Shown here: positions 43,415-48,396 of the stretch, piece after piece
Layout of the letters: each line of letters opens with the position of its first letter
Numbering within the stretch: position 1 is the stretch's first letter
NCBI GenBank assembly: GCA_017161655.1
Contig: JADFCV010000012.1
Location: forward strand, 22,118-70,513
DNA: 48,396 nt
Direction of reading: 5' to 3'
Source of the DNA: Candidatus Sumerlaeota bacterium
GTDB lineage: Bacteria; Sumerlaeota; Sumerlaeia; Sumerlaeales; Sumerlaeaceae
Notes under the pieces: model-generated
The model's input: only the letters and a program-made list of their open reading frames with translations
Database searches by the model: none
Told to the model about the DNA's origin: nothing
Made by a program: the position numbers and the translations under genes

Positions 43415-45757
43415 ATGATCTTTGACGAAGAAGTTCTTGAATTTGGGCGCATTCGTGAACTGGTCGCCAGCCATTGCGTGAGCGATTTAGGGCGGCGACG
43501 TGTGGCAGAGGTTCAGCCGCGTACGGATCGAGAGGAAATCGAGCGCGAGATGGAGCTCGTGCGCGAGATGATGAATCTGATCGCCCGACGACGCGAGCCG
43601 CCCATTCATGGTCTCCGCGATGTTGCCGGTCACATCGCCCGCGTTGCTCGCGAGCGCGCGATTCTCGAACCTGTCGAGCTACTCGACATCAAAGAATTCT
43701 TAGAAACGGCTCGCTATTTGCAGCAATTTTTTGAGTCCGAAGCTGTGGAAGCCCCGCGCCTGGCTGAGCTGGGCCGCTCGCTCGAATCGTTGCCTTCCCT
43801 GCGCCGCTCTATTGAAGAGAAAATCGCGCCGGATGGCACGGTGCGCGACAGTGCAAGTGAAGCGCTGCGCATCGTTCGCCGTGAGATTTTTGCCTGCGAG
43901 CAACGCATTCAGGCGGTTCTCCAACGGATGATCCGCGAGCTTACAGAAAGCGGGGATTTGCAGGACAGCTTCTTCACGTTGCGCAATAGTCGCTACGTGC
44001 TGCCGGTGAAAACGACGAACCGCAATCGCGTGCCTGGTCTCATTCATGATTCATCAAATACGGGTGAAACGGTCTTCATCGAGCCTTATGCGATTCTTGA
44101 GGACTCGAATCGACTGAGCGAATTGCGGGTGAAGGAGCGGGAGGAGATTTATCGCATTCTGCTGCGCGTTGCGGGGCACATGCGTGACGAGCTGCCCGTG
44201 TTGCAGACCGACCTCGTGATTCTCACAGAGCTCGACTACATCTATGGGAAGGCTCGTTTCGGATTACAGTATGGCTGTGCTTTCCCCAAGCTTCTGGCTC
44301 CGGGCCGTCCAGTCCGCCTAAGGCAGGCCCATCATCCGTTGTTGCGGGCGGCTTCACCTGACCAATCCAGGCCATTGACGCTCGAGCTCGAACCCCAGAA
44401 CAAGGTGCTCGTTATCACGGGTCCGAACGCGGGAGGCAAAACGACCGCCCTGAAAACGATTGGGCTGACTGTTCTCATGACCCAGTGCGCAATCCCTGCA
44501 CCCATGGCGCCAGATAGTGCCATTCCTGTTTTCAGCGATGTGCTGGCGGATATCGGGGACGAGCAAAGCGTCCTTGAGGGGATGAGCACGTTCAGCGCGC
44601 ATATGCAACGCATTGCACGCATTTTGCGCCAGGCGGGGCGAGCGTCGCTGGTCCTTCTTGACGAGTTAGGAACAGCCACAGATCCGGCCGAGGGCGGTGC
44701 TCTTGCCGTTGCGATTCTAGAACGGCTTGCCGAGAACGCCGGGCTTACGGTCGTGTCCACACATCTTGCGGTGCTCAAGAATTGGGCCGAGGAACACCCC
44801 GGTGGGCGCAATGCATCATTTCGCCTCTCGCATGTGGATCATCGTCCGACGTTCCAGCTCATACTCGATCTTCCCGGCATCAGTGAGGCTTTTGTCATCG
44901 CGGAGCAGGTAGGGCTTCCTGCTGCTATTATTGAACGAGCAAGAGCCTTACGTCCGCAGGTCGAGCATGACGCCGCAGCTCTTCTCCTGTCGCTGCAGGC
45001 AAAGGAAGAGGAGCTGCAGCAACGGTTGGCTGAACTCGAGCGTCAGCGCGAAGAGCTTGAAATTGAGCGGACATTGCTCGCCGATGAGAAAAAGGTCCTG
45101 GAGGATCTGCGCCGCAAGCTGAGAAAGGAAATGCTGGCAGAAAAGGAGGCCGCATTGCGTGAGGCGAAGTCGCGGGTTGAGGAGCTCATCGCAAAGCAGC
45201 CGTCGAAGCAAGAACTCAACCGCGCACGCAAGGAACTGGAAACTCAGATTCGGCAAACCCAGGAGGAAGAAGCTGATTTGATGGAGCGACCAAGCGTGGA
45301 TATACGAGACCTGAAACAGGGAGCGCTTGTGCGGTTGCGAACGTTGCACGTCGAGGGCCGCATCGTGCGTGTGGATGAAAAGCGGCGCAGTGTGACCGTT
45401 GACGTGAGCGGCAAGCACTCCACCGTGCCACTCACTGAAATCGAAAGTGTGCTGAGCGAAGAGGTGGGGCCCAGGCAACAAAGTGCAACCATTGTCAAAG
45501 CAACCACTGCTTTTGGCGGCACGGTTGATTTGCACGGCAAGACCTGGGAGGAAGCTCGACCAATTCTCGAGAAGTTTCTTGACCAGGCAATTGTGCAGGG
45601 AGCGCGAACGATTCGCATTGTGCACGGTCACGGTAGCGGAGCCTTGCGCGAGGCCGTCAGAGAATTTCTTAAGAACGAACCGTATGTGGCAAATTTCTAT
45701 TTCGCGCCACCTGCGCAAGGCGGCACGGCAGCAACGATCGCAGAGCTGAAGGAATAG
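43415..45757 (+). CDS. mutS2: Endonuclease MutS2
   Basis: A 780-residue homologue of MutS without the mismatch-recognition domain. It has an N-terminal clamp/lever region, an ATPase domain with VITGPNAGGKTTALKTIG and SLVLLDELGTATDPAEGGAL, a long coiled coil (~520-640), a KOW-like part (LKQGALVRLRTLHVEGRIVRV) and a C-terminal Smr nuclease domain with VDLHGKTWEEARPILEKFLD and RTIRIVHGHGSGALREAV. MutS2 suppresses recombination or rescues collided ribosomes in species studied. The ATG at 43415 is my start; a TTG at 43403 is in frame. Divergent from the coiled-coil gene. Confidence 0.95.
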   Translation: MIFDEEVLEFGRIRELVASHCVSDLGRRRVAEVQPRTDREEIEREMELVREMMNLIARRREPPIHGLRDVAGHIARVARERAILEPVELLDIKEFLETARYLQQFFESEAVEAPRLAELGRSLESLPSLRRSIEEKIAPDGTVRDSASEALRIVRREIFACEQRIQAVLQRMIRELTESGDLQDSFFTLRNSRYVLPVKTTNRNRVPGLIHDSSNTGETVFIEPYAILEDSNRLSELRVKEREEIYRILLRVAGHMRDELPVLQTDLVILTELDYIYGKARFGLQYGCAFPKLLAPGRPVRLRQAHHPLLRAASPDQSRPLTLELEPQNKVLVITGPNAGGKTTALKTIGLTVLMTQCAIPAPMAPDSAIPVFSDVLADIGDEQSVLEGMSTFSAHMQRIARILRQAGRASLVLLDELGTATDPAEGGALAVAILERLAENAGLTVVSTHLAVLKNWAEEHPGGRNASFRLSHVDHRPTFQLILDLPGISEAFVIAEQVGLPAAIIERARALRPQVEHDAAALLLSLQAKEEELQQRLAELERQREELEIERTLLADEKKVLEDLRRKLRKEMLAEKEAALREAKSRVEELIAKQPSKQELNRARKELETQIRQTQEEEADLMERPSVDIRDLKQGALVRLRTLHVEGRIVRVDEKRRSVTVDVSGKHSTVPLTEIESVLSEEVGPRQQSATIVKATTAFGGTVDLHGKTWEEARPILEKFLDQAIVQGARTIRIVHGHGSGALREAVREFLKNEPYVANFYFAPPAQGGTAATIAELKE

Positions 45758-45844
45758 TCAGAAATTCCCCTGAAAATCTTATGTTTTTCCTAGCGACAGT
45801 GGTGCTTGCTTTGGCGTGGCGACCTATGCTAACTGAGAATCAAC

Positions 45845-47602
45845 ATGAGCAGCCACACGGGAAAAGACTATTCGCAGCAAGACGAAGAACGGCGGGACCG
45901 TGAATCACTGTGCCACGTCGAGGACTTTCAAGGGTTGGCAGAGTTGGCTGCTCATGCGTGTGGAACTTTGTGGGCTGGTATCGTTGCGGACCCAAACAGT
46001 GACTCGCCGTTGTGGGTCGCTTATGGCGCGGGGGCACCGGTTCTGGGACGTTCAGAAGCCTTGTGGCGGCTGGGATGCCAGGCAAAAGATATTCTGTGTT
46101 TCTCGCGAAATGGTGAGCGGGGGGAGATGCCAATTCCCAAGGCACTAACGGGTTCCGATCTGGGGCTGCTCGTCATTGTGCCGATCCTGGGTGAGGGTGA
46201 TCACTGCCTTGCGTTCCTGTGGCTTGCCGATCGGCGCTCACGGCAGGTTAATGCCTCGGAACTGCGTGTGCTGCATCTGATCACGGAGGAAATAAAGCTG
46301 CGACTAGAATTGCGAGAGCGCCTCCGTGAAAAACTGAATGCTATTCAGATGTTGCGCAAGCTCCATGAAGAACTGCGTCAAGTGAATCGCGAACTTATTA
46401 TGGCTCGCGACCGCGCGCTCGAGGGGGAGCGGGCCAAAGCGGTCTTTCTCACAAATCTGGGGCACGAGCTGCGAACGCCTCTCAATGCGATTTTAGGTTT
46501 CACGGAAATGTTGCTGGAGGAATCGCGTGAGATGGGACGCGATTCTTTCACGGTGCCGCTGGAACACGTGCACGAAGCGGGCCGTCGGCTCGCAGAGATG
46601 ATTGAAAATGCCCTCTACGTGGCACGTGTCGACACAAAACGCATGCCACTGTACCTGGAGACATTCGATCTAGGCCATCTGCTCACAGAGACAGTGGAGG
46701 CAGTTCGTCCCCTTGCCACTAAAAATGGCAACGAGCTGTCCCTCACATTGCCGTCGAATCTTGGTTGCGTTTATGCCGATCCGGGGAAGGTGCGCCAGAT
46801 CGTCTATAATCTTCTGAGCAATGCTTGCAAATTTACTCAGGATGGCAAGGTCAGCCTTTCCGCCACACGTGTCACAGAGGGCGGGGAGGAATGTGTGCGG
46901 ATTGTGGTGGCGGACACAGGAAAAGGTTTCTCTAAGGCGCAATTGGAAAAGTTGCTTGATGAATTTGTTCCGGCAGAGGAGACCCCAGGGTCGCCGCCAA
47001 ACGGCTTGGGTGTCGGGCTTGCCGTGGCAAATCGCTTCTGTAAGATGATGAATGGTTCGGTTCGGGTGACAAGTCGTCCGGGGCACGGCTCGCGTATCAT
47101 TGTGACGCTGCCCGTTCAAGTGCGAGCTGGCGACCAGTCCCCATATCCGAGCTCGGGCGCGCTTCGTGCTGTCACTTCCATTTTGCCCGAACCTTCTCGC
47201 ACGGCTCCACTGGCACTCGTCATCGAGAGCGACGAAGAAACGCGTGATCTCATTAGTGCAACGTTGCGACGCGCAGGACTGCGCGTTGTTGCGGTGGGCT
47301 CGGGCAAAGAAGCCTTAAATGCGGTGGCCGAAGAGCCACCCAGCGCAATCACATTGGACGTGAATCTTGCGGACGAAGATGGTTGGCAATTATTGGCGAA
47401 GTTACGAACCCTGCCGGCCATTGTGGAAGTCCCCATCTTGCTTGTCACCGAAACGGTGGATCAGAATCTCGCGTTTGAACTAGGAGCGACCGAGGTCGTT
47501 TCAAAGCCGCTGTCGCCCAAGCAATTAACCGAAACAGTGCGACGTTGGCTACGTGAAACGCCCGGTAGTCGGCGCAAGGAAGAGAGTGCTCATGACCTAT
47601 GA
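45845..47602 (+). CDS. Hybrid sensor histidine kinase with GAF-like and receiver domains
   Basis: A 585-residue cytoplasmic kinase (no membrane helix). Residues ~25-155 look like a GAF-type sensor. A coiled-coil linker precedes the HisKA domain with the phospho-acceptor His207 ([15 protein letters not shown]). The ATPase domain has [20 protein letters not shown] and [12 protein letters not shown]. The C-terminal receiver domain (~455-570) has phospho-acceptor Asp505 and Lys554, so phosphate could be transferred internally. Its stop lies 11 bases inside the next gene, making the pair a coupled operon. The signal is unknown; the partner is probably the REC-GGDEF protein. Confidence 0.9.
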   Translation: MSSHTGKDYSQQDEERRDRESLCHVEDFQGLAELAAHACGTLWAGIVADPNSDSPLWVAYGAGAPVLGRSEALWRLGCQAKDILCFSRNGERGEMPIPKALTGSDLGLLVIVPILGEGDHCLAFLWLADRRSRQVNASELRVLHLITEEIKLRLELRERLREKLNAIQMLRKLHEELRQVNRELIMARDRALEGERAKAVFLTNLGHELRTPLNAILGFTEMLLEESREMGRDSFTVPLEHVHEAGRRLAEMIENALYVARVDTKRMPLYLETFDLGHLLTETVEAVRPLATKNGNELSLTLPSNLGCVYADPGKVRQIVYNLLSNACKFTQDGKVSLSATRVTEGGEECVRIVVADTGKGFSKAQLEKLLDEFVPAEETPGSPPNGLGVGLAVANRFCKMMNGSVRVTSRPGHGSRIIVTLPVQVRAGDQSPYPSSGALRAVTSILPEPSRTAPLALVIESDEETRDLISATLRRAGLRVVAVGSGKEALNAVAEEPPSAITLDVNLADEDGWQLLAKLRTLPAIVEVPILLVTETVDQNLAFELGATEVVSKPLSPKQLTETVRRWLRETPGSRRKEESAHDL

Positions 47603-48299
47603 GGGGCGATTGATTGCGGTTGTGGATGACAACCCCGATAATTGTGACATTCTCAAGCGGCGTCTTGAGCGGCGCGGGTATCGTGTCGTCACGGCTGCGC
47701 GAGGGGAGGAGCTTCTTCAGAAAGTAGAAGAGGGCGTTTATCCTGCTCTTGTTTTGCTTGATCTGATGATGCCTGGGCTTGGCGGGCTTGCCACTCTGAA
47801 AAGATTACGGGAGAGCGAGCGCACTCGTGACACTCCTATCATTATGATTTCTGCCGCGGGGGAAGATGAAACGATTGTCCGTGCCTTGCGAGAAGGGGCC
47901 AACGATTATGTGACGAAACCGCTGAATTTCGATGTGCTTCTTGCCCGCATCGAGACCCAGCTCCGAATGCGTGATGCCCTTGAAACGATAAGGGCTCAGC
48001 GTGACATGATGGAGTCGCTTGCACTGCTGGATCCACTTACAGGCGTTTACAATCGCCGCGCCCTAGAAGCACGCCTGCGGGATGAATTTGAACGGGCCAG
48101 CCGTTATCGCCGTCCACTGTCGCTGATATTCTTTGATCTCGACCACTTCAAACATGTTAACGATCGTTTTGGCCATGATGTTGGGGACGACGTGTTGCGC
48201 TGGTTTGCACGAAAAATTGTGGAGTTGGTGCGCACTTCGGACATCGTGGCGCGCTACGGGGGCGAAGAGTTTTGTGTGATTCTTCCCGAAACCGAGTAG
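47592..48299 (+). CDS. Response regulator with GGDEF domain, interrupted by an in-frame TAG
   Basis: The N-terminal receiver domain (Asp57, Lys109) and the GGDEF domain start ([44 protein letters not shown] at 221-227) are those of a diguanylate cyclase controlled by phosphorylation. At 48297-48299 a TAG follows PETE, in the middle of the GGDEF fold. The same frame then continues with a homologous end (DEAFTAADRIREAVARAP, then LTIPVTVSG to the window edge). As written, the product lacks the last strands and helix of the cyclase. The break could be a true nonsense mutation, read-through, or a sequencing error. Start ATG 47592 overlaps the kinase gene by 11 bases. Confidence 0.85.
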   Translation: MTYEGRLIAVVDDNPDNCDILKRRLERRGYRVVTAARGEELLQKVEEGVYPALVLLDLMMPGLGGLATLKRLRESERTRDTPIIMISAAGEDETIVRALREGANDYVTKPLNFDVLLARIETQLRMRDALETIRAQRDMMESLALLDPLTGVYNRRALEARLRDEFERASRYRRPLSLIFFDLDHFKHVNDRFGHDVGDDVLRWFARKIVELVRTSDIVARYGGEEFCVILPETE

Positions 48300-48396
48300 G
48301 ATGAAGCATTCACCGCAGCGGACCGAATTCGCGAGGCGGTGGCGCGTGCGCCTTGTCAGTCTGGAGACCTCACTATACCGGTGACAGTGAGTGGCG
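48297..48396 (+). pseudogene. Continuation of the GGDEF domain after the in-frame TAG (runs off the window)
   Basis: The same reading frame after the amber codon encodes DEAFTAADRIREAVARAPCQ and LTIPVTVSG, matching the helix and strand that normally follow 'LPET' in GGDEF domains. The frame is open to the end of the window. There is no new start codon with a ribosome site. It is part of the gene beginning at 47592. Confidence 0.75.

Noticed and set aside
48297..48299. Amber codon as evidence for a recoded genetic code
   Set aside because: Other genes such as ilvC and mutS2 end normally at TAG without homologous continuation, so TAG is an ordinary stop here.

Overview
The window is about 48 kb of moderately GC-rich bacterial chromosome, densely coded on both strands. 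I see no prophage, insertion sequence, CRISPR array or plasmid gene. The gene set (RseP, Tat-type signal peptides, cyclophilin, GH57/DUF3536, MutS2, many secreted or membrane-anchored multidomain proteins and lineage-specific fusions) suggests a Gram-negative-type bacterium from a poorly sampled, probably uncultured phylum. Something like Sumerlaeota or a planctomycete/acidobacteria-like group is my guess; nothing in the sequence proves it. The single tRNA has no encoded CCA.

Layout. (1) 1-1400, minus: DUF116 membrane protein, moaD and partial moaE, tightly coupled. (2) 1613-3695, minus: two secreted proteins, each a carbohydrate-binding-type module fused to a thioredoxin-fold domain without CXXC. 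(3) 3876-7154, plus: ABC exporter ATPase and permease plus a membrane-anchored partner protein. (4) 7339-10792, plus: a SucB-type E2 without a recognisable E3-binding domain and a Kef-type antiporter. (5) 10896-17126, minus: HAD phosphatase, RseP, ketol-acid reductoisomerase with an unusual cofactor loop, a TPR/MA-type metallopeptidase and a secreted cyclophilin. (6) 17127-18121: about 1 kb without a convincing gene but with several strong hairpins. (7) 18122-20424, plus: SRPBCC protein and a secreted six-blade repeat protein frameshifted at a run of nine G. (8) 20534-25505, minus: cell-wall hydrolase fusion, GH57 glycosidase and a TerB-like protein. (9) 26203-36516, plus: DUF6599 protein, two tandem copies of a GT-C-type glycosyltransferase (each frameshifted at a different place), a Tat-targeted DUF362 protein, a NapH/NapG-like iron-sulfur membrane protein and a Tat-targeted aldo/keto reductase. 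(10) 36517-38160: a gene-poor island with an operator-like repeat, a very long hairpin and one orphan gene. (11) 38234-48396: tRNA(CAT), a thioredoxin/TPR protein, uvrB, a coiled-coil protein, mutS2, a hybrid histidine kinase and a REC-GGDEF gene with an in-frame amber codon.

How the genes work together: region 9 looks like an envelope redox module. DUF362 and the polyferredoxin share an ATGA overlap, and the periplasmic oxidoreductase follows. The glycosyltransferase gene was duplicated as a unit of about 2.4 kb that also carried the tail of the DUF6599 gene and the leader of the DUF362 gene. Thioredoxin-like secreted proteins occur at 1.6-3.7 kb and 38.6 kb. The last two genes overlap by 11 bases and form a two-component/diguanylate cyclase pair, although the cyclase is interrupted.

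The most unusual points are the duplication with its two independent frameshifts, the G9 tract, the amber codon in the GGDEF domain, the ketol-acid reductoisomerase loop and the structured non-coding stretches at 17.69-17.89 kb and 37.24-37.31 kb.
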